In this document: piece by piece, positions 1-10,214 of the stretch
How the letters are laid out: every line of letters starts with the position of its first letter
Numbering within the stretch: the first letter of the stretch is position 1
From: Diplosphaera chodatii
Lineage: Eukaryota > Chlorophyta > Trebouxiophyceae > Prasiolales > Stichococcaceae
Assembly (NCBI GenBank): GCA_032358165.1
Contig: JAALGY010000019.1
Coordinates: 124,001 to 188,000 of the forward strand
DNA length: 64,000 nucleotides
Reading direction: 5' to 3'
Program-made: the position numbers and the translations under genes
Notes under the pieces: generated by a model
Databases searched by the model: none
What the model was told of the DNA's origin: nothing
The model's input: only the letters and a program-made list of their open reading frames with translations

Positions 1-1511
1 ATCAACTTCCCCCAAGACAAGAAGGTGCTCGTCGTTGATGTACTGCAAGATGCGCAACATGCACAATTGGACGTTTGTTGCTTGTCTACTACACAGCAGC
101 ACGCTATACATGGAAACCTAAGTCTCACATGAATTGTGTCCAGTCAAAATCATACACCCTTTCTCAGACCCAATACTCAAGCTCTCGCTTGCAGGTGTAC
201 ATCATCGGCGATGTGGGCATCCAGGAGGAGATGGACCTGCTGGGCATCCAGCACACGGGCGGGCCGTCGGACAACGGCAAGGTCGTGGAGCTGAAGCCAG
301 GCTACGCGATGCCACACGACAAGGATGTGAGTCTTCTGGGGAACAATGGCAGGCCAGCCGGTGCTGGTGACGGGCAGTGGCGTGCGACTCTGCTGAAAGA
401 GGCGTATAGACACGCATGCCATGCTCTGGATGCATCCGGCTGCAGCAACTGTCGTGCTGATGGTATTGCAGCATGCCACTGCAGGTGGGTGCGGTGGTCG
501 TCGGCCATGACCGCAACATCAACTACCACAAAATCCAGTACGCCACACTGTGCATCCGGGAGAACCCGGGGTGCCACTTCATCGCGACCAACCTGGATGC
601 TGTCACCCACCTCACAGATGCACAGGTGCGCCTGCGCTGGGGAGTCAGGTTGCAAGTGGCCCGGCCAAGCGGTGCTCTTGGAATCAGCAGTGCTGTTCCA
701 GGCAGTCCCAATGTTGGTGACGTCGGTACTTCCTGCCGAGCAGGAGTGGGCAGGCAATGGTGCCATGGTGGGCGCGATCAAGGGTGCGCCAATCTCCTGC
801 ATTCTTCACCGGCACATTGCTGTCAGGGTGCCCACTGGCTGCTGCAGTCCCAGTCCCAGTGGCTGCGGCTGTGGCTCCCACAACACCCCAGCACCGCACG
901 CCACCTTGGGTAGCAAGGTGTGGAATTCCTCTCCAGCGGCTGTTGTGTCAGAGGCAGTGCTGTCGACGGTGTGCAGGCTCCACCAAGCGGGAGCCGACGG
1001 TGGTGGGCAAGCCCGAGGAGTTCATGCTGGCCAACATCGCGGCCAAGTCCGGGCTGCGGCGGGACCAGATCTGCATGGTCGGCGACCGCCTGGACACCGA
1101 CATCGCGTTCGGCAACGACGGCGGCCTCACCACCATGCTGGTGCTGTCCGGTGAGCCATAAGCTGTAGATGCATGTGCGATGGGAACAGCACATGCGACC
1201 ACATGCGGTGGTGCAGTTGGGCCTATCTCCGACTCGTCAAGGAGCGGATCCTTTTCACGACCTCGTGTCGGCGATTTCGCGAGCTGCTCCAGCAAGCATG
1301 CAGAGAGGGGCTGGTGTGCCCTCGGCACTGTTGCCCACCCCCTAGTACTCTCTGTTGCTTCGTGCTGCCTGCTGAGCAACTCTGAACACATGTCTCTGCA
1401 GGCGTGACCAGCGAGGCAGAGCTGTTGAGCCCGGAGAACACGGTACACCCGGACCTATACACCGACCAGCTGCCGGACGTGCTGGCCATCAAGGAGGCAG
1501 TGGCGGCATGA
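1..1511 (+). CDS. PGP: Phosphoglycolate phosphatase, 3' part (HAD family)
   Basis: The protein dephosphorylates 2-phosphoglycolate made by Rubisco oxygenation, the first step of photorespiration, normally in the chloroplast stroma. Exons that keep one frame are 1-24, 195-326, 485-625, 744-783, 977-1150 and 1402-1511, giving 206 residues; the N-terminal half, including the nucleophile Asp motif, lies upstream of the window. Visible family features are VYIIGDVGIQEEM, the substrate-cap stretch VVVGHDRNINYHKIQYA, the HAD motif III region GKPEEFMLANIA and the motif IV Asp pair in CMVGDRLDTDIAFGNDGG. The end LPDVLAIKEAVAA matches the C-terminus of plant and algal PGP. It is followed on the same strand by plastocyanin. 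I saw no clear TGTAA soon after the stop. A related p-nitrophenylphosphatase is possible, but the cap sequence favours PGP. Confidence 0.92.
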
Positions 1512-1871
1512 AGCGCCACCGTAACCTGGCAAAATTGTTTGGCGGGGCATCGTGTTCTCCTATCAGCTAATCAGCTCCACTGCGCCCCTGAGACATGGCC
1601 TCGTCGCTCCGCATCATCTTTCTGCCTCAACTTGCTGGTGAGGTTGTGGGGCATACGGCAATGTCTGGTGCAATTGGATTGGCATCACACTTGGTGGACT
1701 GGACAGCCCATAGATTCCAACAAGAAGGATGCTGGAAGCTGAAAACGGAGCCGAGGGTCGGCAATTGAACCAGATAAGGGTGGAATCGCAGGCGCCAGCT
1801 GCCGCACCCGCAAGCCCGCAGCGCATCAACTTCTAGTCTGCTATCGCATACTTGTATCAATCGCAGCAATC
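1512..1871. other. Intergenic spacer PGP to plastocyanin
   Basis: These 360 bases hold the 3' UTR of the phosphatase and the promoter and 5' UTR of plastocyanin. I see no clear TATA box and no gene. Confidence 0.5.
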
Positions 1872-3164
1872 ATGCAGACCGCTATGGTGCAGACCCCCGT
1901 CGCTATGCCGGTGAAGGCCGTGGCATCCCGCCGCGCTGCTGCCCCGGTCTCCTGCACGCTCCGCCAGGACGCCGCCCGCGTGGCCAAGGCCGCCGGTGAG
2001 CGCCGAACCGCTTGCGTATAGTTGCGGCGGTGGCACAGCCGGTGATGCGGCGGTGGCGCGCTATCCGGCCTGTTGATATAGAAAGACAGACCACATCCGA
2101 TTGCACCAGCCTACGGCGGCGGATGTGTGTGTAGCGCGCCAGTGCAGCCCTACAGACAGTGCGGGTGCTCAAGGGCGTTGCGAGCTTTTTGTTGCACGCC
2201 TCATCATGCAGCACGCATGGCATGCGTGGCCCGGAGCCTAGCTATCCAGAAGCGAGGGACAGATTGGCAGGCCGATGCAGAAGTGCGGTGGCCCCCCTTA
2301 GCTTGCTGTGGTAGTACAAGCTGATGACTTGAGCATGCTGGTGCCGTACAGGCGTGTCCATCGCCACCCTGGGCCTGGCACTCTCAGCACACGCCGCCAA
2401 CGTCAAGCTGGGCACAGATGCCGGCGGCCTGGTCTTCGACCCGGACACCGTGACCATTAAGTCCGGCGAGACGGTGACGTGGACCAACAACGCAGGTGCG
2501 GCGAGGCTGCCACGAAGTGTCTGGCGACTGTGCGCGCAGCCAAGCCGGAATGTGCGCCGGCATGTTTATATACATGCCCTGAAGACCACTGACCATGCGT
2601 CATTGCGTCATCCGTAGGCTTCCCCCACAACATCGTCTTCGACGAGGACGCCATCCCGGTGCGCACTGTCTGTAGCCTACGTGACGCCAGCAACTGGCTG
2701 CTGTACTGACGGCAGCGCACAGCAGTGACATTGCTTGCGTGACTCCGTTGTGTGACGTTGGGTTCCGTAGATCATTTGTCACAATGCAGGGCGGCGAGTC
2801 GGCTGACAAGCTGAGCCACGAGGACTACCTGAACGCGAAGGTGGGGTCTGCACTTCGCCTGAGCTGTGCCGATATTGTCTGCACATGCTGGCGTCAAATC
2901 ATTGCATCATGGATGGTATAGCACTTGTTGTTGAGCTTCTTGTTCATCCCGAATTGCAGGGCGAGACCGTCTCCAGCACCTTCAAGACCGCTGGCACGTA
3001 CGAGTACTACTGCGAGCCCCACCAGGGTGCGTGCTTGAGCTGGAGTGGTTGACTAGCGGGTTGTGTGATGTTTCTGTACCTAATATCTGCCCAGCAGTCC
3101 CTGACGATCGCGTCTTCCTCGCTTTGCAGGTGCTGGCATGGCCGGCAAGGTCATCGTGCAGTAG
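1872..3164 (+). CDS. PETE: Plastocyanin precursor, thylakoid lumen
   Basis: Small blue copper protein that carries electrons from cytochrome b6f to photosystem I in the thylakoid lumen. Six exons (1872-1995, 2352-2495, 2618-2658, 2790-2840, 2960-3026, 3130-3164) give 153 residues. The first half is a bipartite transit peptide: a basic, Ala-rich stromal part, then a hydrophobic lumen signal ending in LALSAHA, with the mature protein starting ANVKLG. Copper ligands are all visible: His in GFPHNIVF, then Cys, His and Met in YYCEPHQ and GAGMAGKV. The mature length of about 98 residues is typical. A TGTAA polyadenylation motif lies at 3289-3293. Copper-responsive regulation is common for this gene in algae, but I did not identify a copper-response element. 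Confidence 0.96.
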
Positions 3165-3518
3165 ATGCGCAGTGCTGTAGTGCATGGCTGACAACAATGA
3201 ATTGGATCTGAGCACTGTTGGCTTTCATATCTGGTCATGCAGCCAAAATTTTGCAACAGATTATCAGTGAGCTTTTGCAAACACCTGCTGTAACCGCAGC
3301 TCAGAGACTCTCTCCATCCGTGACATCCGTTTAATCTGTCACCATCATGGAACCTAACACCATTCCCCAAGCTGCAACACTGCGAGTTTATGATCAAACG
3401 AGCGTGTGGCGTCCATGGGTGTTGATGTTGATCAGAAGATGTACACAATGCCTGCAGTGCAAACAGGTGTGTTACAAGGCGTGCATGAACATGGCACTCG
3501 GACCACATCTCAAGAGGC
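3165..3518. other. Convergent spacer plastocyanin / V-ATPase d
   Basis: 3' UTRs of two convergent genes. It carries TGTAA on the plus strand (3289-3293) and its complement TTACA at 3472-3476, 43 bases beyond the V-ATPase stop. No gene is seen. Confidence 0.5.
3289..3293 (+). terminator. TGTAA polyadenylation motif of plastocyanin
   Basis: The green-algal polyadenylation signal TGTAA sits 125 bases after the plastocyanin stop codon. Confidence 0.5.
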
Positions 3519-6274
3519 TCAGCACAGCAGCCCACCGTCTGTAATGCGGGACTTCTGGTCCTGCGCCACGCACTCGGCGATCCACATGATGTTGCGCAGC
3601 TCCTGCTCACGCAGCCGCATGTAGGCGTAGAACACACCTACAGCACACAGGGACAGCACTTCTCAGCAGCATGTATTGTATGCTTCCACCTACTCATGTA
3701 TTGTATGCTTCCACCTACTCCAGATAGCAACGTTGCGGGCTGGATGTGGACTGTAGCAATGGGTGAAAACGATTGCAGCCTTGGTATCCAGCTGATGGAT
3801 GCTGCAAAGGCTTGCGCACTGAGATGCACTGCATACAGACTGGAAAGGTGCAGGACACCCTGATGCCGCAAACCTCTGCAGCATCACGTACTGCGACGGG
3901 TGCTCACCATCCCATGCAGTGGAGCCCCAACAAGCGCACCGTAGTGGAACTGCTGCTCAAAGGACAGCGCCTCCCGCCGCACCTCCTCCTCATACATCAC
4001 CCGGTCCAGCGCCTGCGCCTCGCCGTACGCCAGCTGCACGGCAGGAGGGTTCCCCGATAGTATAGTGCGCTCAGCATGTGCTCAGGGGTGCTTAAGCGAC
4101 AGCTGGCACGCCACAGGGCATGTCTCTCATTCTCAGCAGCGTCTGAGGACGATTTGTCCTGATATGAGGTATGCTGTCGCAGGACGCCATGCCCTGATCT
4201 ACGGTGCTGGCCCTCCATCGTAGTTGGACACACCCAAGGCCGTGCACCAGGTGGCAAGAGGCCTGCCATGTGAGGTGCGCGCCCCCATGCAGCAGGGTCC
4301 GGGGGTTCTTGGGTGCCACCGCACCTTGGTGAAGATGGCGGAGTAGGGCGGCACCTTCTCCATCGCCGACCGTATCTGGTCAAAGTCCTCCGCCAAAGCC
4401 AGCTCTGCCTGTGCAAGTCACACTTTCCTCTGAATGTACTGCTTGCAATTCAGGAGCCAATGCCTGTAAAGCGTATGGTCGCCCACACACCATGAGCTAA
4501 CGGCGGCATCTTGCCAGCAAGGCCGTCGCACTGTGACGCCGCAAGGCTCCTGTGCTACGTGCAGCCAAGGGCAGCAGCGGTCGGCAGGCAACAAGCAAGA
4601 ACCAGACCTGGCCGTGCGGGTACAGCAGCCCGAAGTTGGAGTAGAGCTTGCGGCGATCGTCGCGTGTGAGCTCGGTGCCGATGGAGTTGAGCGTGATGTT
4701 CAGCGCCCGCCGGTCTGCCTGCAGAGCACCACCCAGCGATGCACACATCGGTGTGCCGTGTGCTCCAAGCACTGCTATTTCACGAGTGCTTGTGCGTGCA
4801 TGATGCACAGATAGCAATGGCATGGCCAAAGTATGGGCGGGGACGCAAACTAAAAATGCAGGGTGCAGCACACCTCGAAGGCGAGCAGGTCGCCCATGAC
4901 CTCGGCTGTAGCGCCGCCCAGCTTGCTGCAGAACTTCTCAAAGTCGTCCAGATATGCCTGCAAGGTGCAGCGCCGGAGCGTGAGAGCGACGCTTACTGAC
5001 CTGGCAGCATGCGCCTGCAGCCCCTTGTGCAGCTCAGGGGTCAGGGGTGGCGTCCAACAGTGGACAGTGGAGCATGATTTCAGCAGGGATCAACCATGCG
5101 CACCTTGTACAATGTGTTGCGCAGGATCTCGATGTTCATCTCGTCCAGATCCTCTGACGTCAGCGTCTCTGCAAAGTATGGTGCCAGTGGCGTGTCCACC
5201 TGCACATCACAGCGGCGAGCCCCATATGTGATTACCCTACTGCAAGTTTTGCTGCAACCGTCAAGTGCGACCCACGTACCTCCTTGCAGGGTTGGCATAC
5301 ATGTGTTCATGGAATGCATGTGATAGGTTTCCTAAAGTGCTCACCAGCACGAGGCGATAGAGCTCCCGCATGTTGGACGCCACAGCGAGCGTCGCAATCG
5401 CATCAAACATGCCTAATGGATGGCACTTGGCCAAGAGCTCCTGCAACCATCAGAACCTTCAACTTCTGTTGGCGCATATGAATCTACTGAGGAGACTGCA
5501 AAGCACAGGCCTGGTGCCATGATGCAGCAATACGACAATCCCAAAAGGCAACGCGGGGTGCAGGAGTCAACACTGCACCTGCACATCGCGCTCATGCAGC
5601 GTGCCCGTCACGATCAGGATGACGTTGTCGATCATGTGGCCATATGTGCAGTAGTCGAGGAACTTTCCCAGGTGCTGGTCCGCCTGCAGTGTGATACACA
5701 GTGCAGTGGTGAGGCTCAGCAAGAAACCGACCGCATTTGCATCATTAGGACGCTGATCACAGGTAGCACAGGTTAGTCCGGCGCACATTGGCTCGAAGGT
5801 AGAGCCATTGGTCCACCAGCAGCTGGGTGCACGCCTCCACCAGCGTGGTGGTGTGCAATGGGCTGGCTAGATTCTGCACATATGGCCCATAGTCCGTGGC
5901 CGACTGCACGCAGATTGACAGCACCACAGTCAGCGACATGGTCTTATGTTGATATTCAAGGCACATCACATAGGTGCACGCGGCAGCGTCCAGCAGCGCA
6001 CAGGCGCTGACCAGGTTGAGTTTGATGTCGTCCAGGCTCTCGCACTGCGCCAAGTTGTTGTAGTCTGAGGATGTCAACAGGCCTGACCGGTGACCGCGCA
6101 CCACCGCATCTGTCCATCCCAGATGTCGTTCTTCAGTATCACATGATACCAGTACACACAGCAAATCCCGGAGCCGCAGCGAGCTCCACCAGAGGACTGC
6201 AACGTTGGACTGTGCTGCGCACCCAGGAAGCCATCCTTCACGTTGAAGGTCAGGCTCTCCCAGCCCACGGACAT
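3519..6274 (-). CDS. VMA6: V-type proton ATPase subunit d
   Basis: Subunit d of the V0 sector couples the central stalk to the proteolipid ring of the vacuolar H+-ATPase. Eleven exons keep one frame: 6274-6223, 6109-6012, 5903-5787, 5683-5579, 5440-5345, 5199-5104, 4957-4874, 4718-4608, 4408-4325, 4033-3940 and 3637-3519. They give 351 residues, the usual length. Family blocks in order are [93 protein letters not shown] and [19 protein letters not shown]. All introns are GT-AG. The last intron holds a 25-bp tandem duplication. The start ATG at 6274 precedes the conserved N-terminal VKDGFL segment. The gene diverges from the S10 gene, so the 520 bases between may serve both. Confidence 0.95.
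3670..3719. repeat. 25-bp tandem duplication in V-ATPase intron
   Basis: The unit catgtattgtatgcttccac plus cctact-type tail occurs twice head to tail (3670-3694 and 3695-3719) with no mismatch, inside the last intron of the V-ATPase d gene. Confidence 0.9.
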
Positions 6275-6794
6275 GACTGCTGCTTCTGCTACCTGATGAC
6301 AGCTATTGCCTGAAGCGTCCTCGAGTGATGCTCAAGCTCCCAAGAAGGCCCTCTGGGTATCGGCAGAAGCTCAGGACCTAAACAGCATTTGATGACCACT
6401 TTGCACGCTGACGATGGCAACTATGACACAAAGCTCTGAAGGGTTCTCAACATCTGCCGTGGAATGCTCAACGTCTGGGTGGCTCTGCAAGTCTTGGACC
6501 TCCCGCTGAACTGCACAGATGCAGAGCAACTTCACGCTTTTTGCAGCACCTTTTCTGCCCGCAATGAAGCTGCACTGCTCTGTCTGCGACCGATAGAACG
6601 ATGCTGGACCGGAGATGTGCTGTCTGGCTGGACTCTCACACCTGAACGAGAAGGAGCAAGGCCACATTGCACACGGAACTTTACCAACATGCGGGAATGT
6701 TAGACGCAGACAAGGTACACATCAGACATGCCATGCGGCTGACTTTCGTGAACCAGGTTCTGCTTGCGGGCGATCGACGGTCCCAGCAAACAAC
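6275..6794. promoter_or_regulatory. Divergent intergenic region V-ATPase d / S10
   Basis: A 520-base region between two divergent start codons, so probably both promoters. No specific element is recognised and no gene is seen. Confidence 0.4.
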
Positions 6795-7620
6795 ATGCTG
6801 ACGCACACGCTTAGCACCAACTGTGTGGCGGGCCAGCGCCAGGCAGTGCAGCCTACGACGACAGCAGCAGCAGCAGGATGCAAGCTGCATCTGCACCCAG
6901 CCTCAGCCAGATCGCTGCTGCAGCGGCAGCCGCTCACAGCGGCCCGCAGGCAGCACAGCAGCAGGACACAGCCGCCCGTGGTGGCTGCTTCGGCAGCCGC
7001 TGCAGCACCAGCAGCCCAGAAAATCCGCATTAAGTTGTCCTCCTTCTACGTGCCTCTGCTCACCGAGAGCGTCGACCTCATCAAGACGGCGGCCTTCGAG
7101 ACAGGTATATAGCTGAGCACTTTTGCATCCGTGTTATGCGCATTGCTGGTTGTCATGCACATGTAGCCGGGTGTGCGTCCGCATCGTCAAGATGGCATGC
7201 ATGCGTCATGCTGTAGCTGCATACAATATGCTCTTGGCAGCATCGCGTGTGCCACGAGCGCTTAGGCGCTGTTCGCGCACGCCTGTCACATCTGTAGCAT
7301 CCCTGCAAATGACATCGTACAGGTTAGCTGCGCCGACATTGCACGGCAGGCAACCTTCATGCCCGCGATCACAGTTTAACCATGTGGTGCTGTTGGTGTG
7401 TGCAGGCGCGCGGTTGTCTGGGCCGGTGCCGCTGCCGATGCGCAAGCGGGTGTACACGGTGCTGCGGTCACCCCACGTCAACAAGGACAGCCGGGAGCAG
7501 TTTGAGCGGCGCACTCACTTCCGCCTCATGGATCTGCACGAGCTCAGCTCCCAGACGGTGGACCGCCTCATGCAGCTGGACCTGCCGGCTGGCGTGGACA
7601 TCGATGTCAAGCTGCTCTGA
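6795..7620 (+). CDS. rps10: Plastid-type 30S ribosomal protein S10 (uS10)
   Basis: Nucleus-encoded bacterial-type uS10, a head-domain protein of the small ribosomal subunit, most likely plastid. Two exons (6795-7104 and 7406-7620) give 174 residues. Residues 1 to about 75 form a transit-peptide-like leader rich in Ala, Gln, Arg and Ser with no acidic residues. The S10 domain follows: [20 protein letters not shown], then [20 protein letters not shown] and [20 protein letters not shown]. The conserved bacterial-type signature around [13 protein letters not shown] is complete. I chose the ATG at 6795 because it begins the leader; an in-frame ATG at 6615 would add an unlikely extension. A TGTAA motif is at 7700-7704. 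A mitochondrial location cannot be excluded. Confidence 0.92.
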
Positions 7621-7699
7621 CCTGTCAGCACCCTGCAGCATGTCCTTTCGTGGTGCAGTTTTTTGGATCGCTTCAGACTTGGGCACCTCAACCCCATGG

Positions 7700-7721
7700 T
7701 GTAAGTTTGCAAGGCTTTACA
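7700..7721. terminator. Opposed polyadenylation motifs of S10 and Nudix genes
   Basis: TGTAA (plus strand, 7700-7704) belongs to S10, and TTACA (minus-strand TGTAA, 7717-7721) belongs to the convergent Nudix gene. The two signals are 12 bases apart, so the transcripts probably overlap at their 3' ends. Confidence 0.5.
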
Positions 7722-7746
7722 GTGTTTGAGCACGTGTCCTACCCTG

Positions 7747-9583
7747 CTACACATGAAGCGCTGCAACGAGTTCAGCATAGTGGGCCTGGTCAGGCGTGAG
7801 CACGCCATGCCGGATCATGAAGTCGATGATCACGAGGCAGCAGTTGGGCTTGAAGTCCCTAGTCTCTGCTATCGTGTGCGCGACCCTGTCGATCGGCAGC
7901 AGCTCAAAGCTCTCTACCTCGCCGTCCTGCATTTCGGGATGCACAAGATGCCTCAGCAAATTTTCGATGGCCATCATGACAAGACGGCAACAGCGAACCA
8001 TGACATCTGTTGACAGGCCTTCACCTTCGGCTGTGGCTGGAAGTCGGGTGGGAGCTCCAGGTCGTAACAGAACAGCACGTCTGTCTTCAACCCCTGCTGC
8101 GTCATCCCTGCAACATGCCATATGCTGCTCAACCTCACATCCGATGGCCACCCAGCCAGCTTTGTATTGGCACTTCATGCCTGATTCGGGTCCTTGCATG
8201 CCTGCATAGCTGACGGCTCCCACCGCCCGCGCGCTCCTAGCAAGCTCTGCAGGAATGCTGGCCTCCTCTTCGCACTCCTTCACCACGTTGTCTATGCAAG
8301 ACAGCCCTGCTGGCTGCAGGCCAACACTCCTCCCAGTTTGCAATGGTTGTGACCTGCCATACAAGCCCAGGTCATCATCAGGAGACTTCGAGGTAGTCAG
8401 CAGCCCATTGACTGCCGGCGCACCTGGCCTCCTGCGGCGATGTGGTCCAGCAGCGACGGCCACGTCGGCTTCGTGCGTGACCTGCGGGCGACCCACAGCT
8501 GAAGCTGCCCGTCTGGCGCGCGCACATACCCGTTGATGTGCACACCATACGCCTATGCACAGACAAAAGAAGCCTCAGTAACCGGAGCCTGAGCTGCCAC
8601 GCACCAGGCACTCTCTTCACTGCAGACATGACAATTACAATGATGTCACAGTGTGTGGATCTGACCTTGATGCCAAAGTATGGTGCGGCGGCCCGCTCGA
8701 TCAGCGCAGCGGGAGGCGCATCGAACGCATGCGTCACAGGATACAGCTCGTCGCGCCACCCGGTGATTGTACCGGACTGCCGTAGCGCATCTGTAGCCTC
8801 TACACCCACCATGAGTGCTGTGTGAGCACTTGGCCATTTGACATGAGGCAGGTGCCCTCTGGATGACGACCATCAGCACTGACTGCTGCATGGCTCCCGC
8901 TTGCCTGCCAAGGCTGCAGTGCACGCCTTCTGGGAGCTGTCCCGGGACCTTAACCGCACGCGGGTTGGCGCTGTGCTGCCTGTGTTCTCCACATCGAGGC
9001 TGGCCTGCAGCTGAAGCTCACCACACTGAGATGATGCCATTGACCACGAGGCAGACTGCGAGTGGCTGTCATCAAATGTTGAAAGGCACAGCAAGCATGT
9101 TGGCGCACCTCGAATTGTGGCAGCCTCGCTAGCTCCTCTGCAAACCTGTAGGCACACTGCAGGGTCATGATGGCGCAGCTCTTGCAGGCGTTGAATGCAA
9201 GGTGCCATAGCTGCAAACAAGCATTGCTGCAAACACGCTCACCCTGGAGTCAGGCGTCCCAATGTCCTTGCACCGCTGTCGGTATCGATCACGAACGGCA
9301 CCAGCTGTGCTATCTCGGCGGCGCTGCAGTTGCAGTCGGCCACGCGCTGGAGAAAGCCGTCCAGAGGCATCGCCGCCGCTGACATATTGTGGCTGCGCTG
9401 TGACGGTGCAGCCGCTGCGCTTGCAGATATAGCCTTTGCCGTCATGGCAAGCGCGCGGCTGCGGAATCCAACCGCACTCTGGCAGCGTCTGGTGTCAACA
9501 AGACTGCTGCACGTAGAAGCACGGCGGGCCAGCGGACTGGTATGTAACCTCAGCTGTAGTACAGCGGGGGCCCAGCATCGCAT
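7747..9583 (-). CDS. Nudix hydrolase with DUF4743-type N-terminus (NUDT20/24-like)
   Basis: Resembles the plant chloroplast Nudix hydrolases 20/24 (relatives of fungal TPK-linked Nudix proteins), thought to hydrolyse damaged thiamine diphosphates. Eight exons keep frame: 9583-9243, 9145-9109, 9025-8960, 8797-8666, 8552-8424, 8313-8202, 8107-8025 and 7926-7747, for 359 residues. Residues 1 to about 47 look like a transit peptide (Arg/Ser/Ala-rich, no acidic residues). Next come the N-terminal domain with FLQRVADCNCSAAEIAQLVP, the family hallmark GWRDELYPV, then ERAAAPYFGIKAYGVHINGY. The Nudix box is split by introns: GG, then VVKECEEEASIP, with the REUXEE-like core seen as KECEEEA. The intron after SYA has a GC donor (8201), required by reading phase. 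Exon 3 (9025-8960) is the least certain. Confidence 0.88.
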
Positions 9584-10214
9584 CGCCTGTGGGCAGCGCA
9601 GTGCTGTGCAAGTGCTGATGCTGCAGTGATGTCGTGCCGGCAGTAATCAACGCAGTCAAGCACGGTATGAATAGGGAGCGTATATCTCTGCGCAGACTGC
9701 AACTCAGATCTGCGGATCATCGCTGTCATTACAGATTTCCTGTAGCATGCATGTCCAGCTGCGTGACACTTCACCCCACGTGCAATCCACCACTTATAGA
9801 TCTTAATGCTATAATCAGTCAGGACGGCGCGTCAACATCGCATTGCGGCAGCTGCGTAAGCTCCCTGCACCAGATCCAAGACTTCGGCTGGTAGCTGCCC
9901 TGCTGATGCGCATGCTCGCTCAGCAGATCGAGCCAGGACGGAGCCTGATCACCCTGAGACAGCAGCTCTGCTCACGAGCAATTCCTGAACACATCACAGG
10001 AGAACGCTGACGACATTACTCAGGACACACAGTGACCCATGGTAGTCCGGTAGCATGTGTGGCGCGTCCCACCATGGATGCATGGGTGCGACAGCTAGGC
10101 AACCATCCTGACCCGGTTGTTGTTATGTACCCCTGATTATCAGATGCAACGCAGCAAATCAGATGCAACGCAGCTAAGTCTCTGCAGCAAAAGTCTCCCT
10201 CTCCTTGCCTGCAG
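9584..10214. promoter_or_regulatory. Divergent region Nudix / UVRAG-like gene
   Basis: This region probably holds both promoters and the 5' exon of the UVRAG-like gene. A possible start is the ATG at 10039-10041, directly followed by a gtagtc donor and in the right phase for the next exon. A 19-bp near-identical tandem repeat (tcagatgcaacgcagc core) lies at about 10140-10177. Confidence 0.35.
10140..10177. repeat. 19-bp tandem repeat before first sure UVRAG exon
   Basis: tcagatgcaacgcagc occurs twice in tandem, followed by aaa and taa respectively. It lies about 40 bases before the first recognised UVRAG-like exon, presumably in its first intron. Confidence 0.8.

Noticed and set aside
75..1154. 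A 359-codon plus-strand open frame at the left end
   Set aside because: It crosses introns of the phosphoglycolate phosphatase gene; only its last part shares that gene's frame (exon 977-1150).
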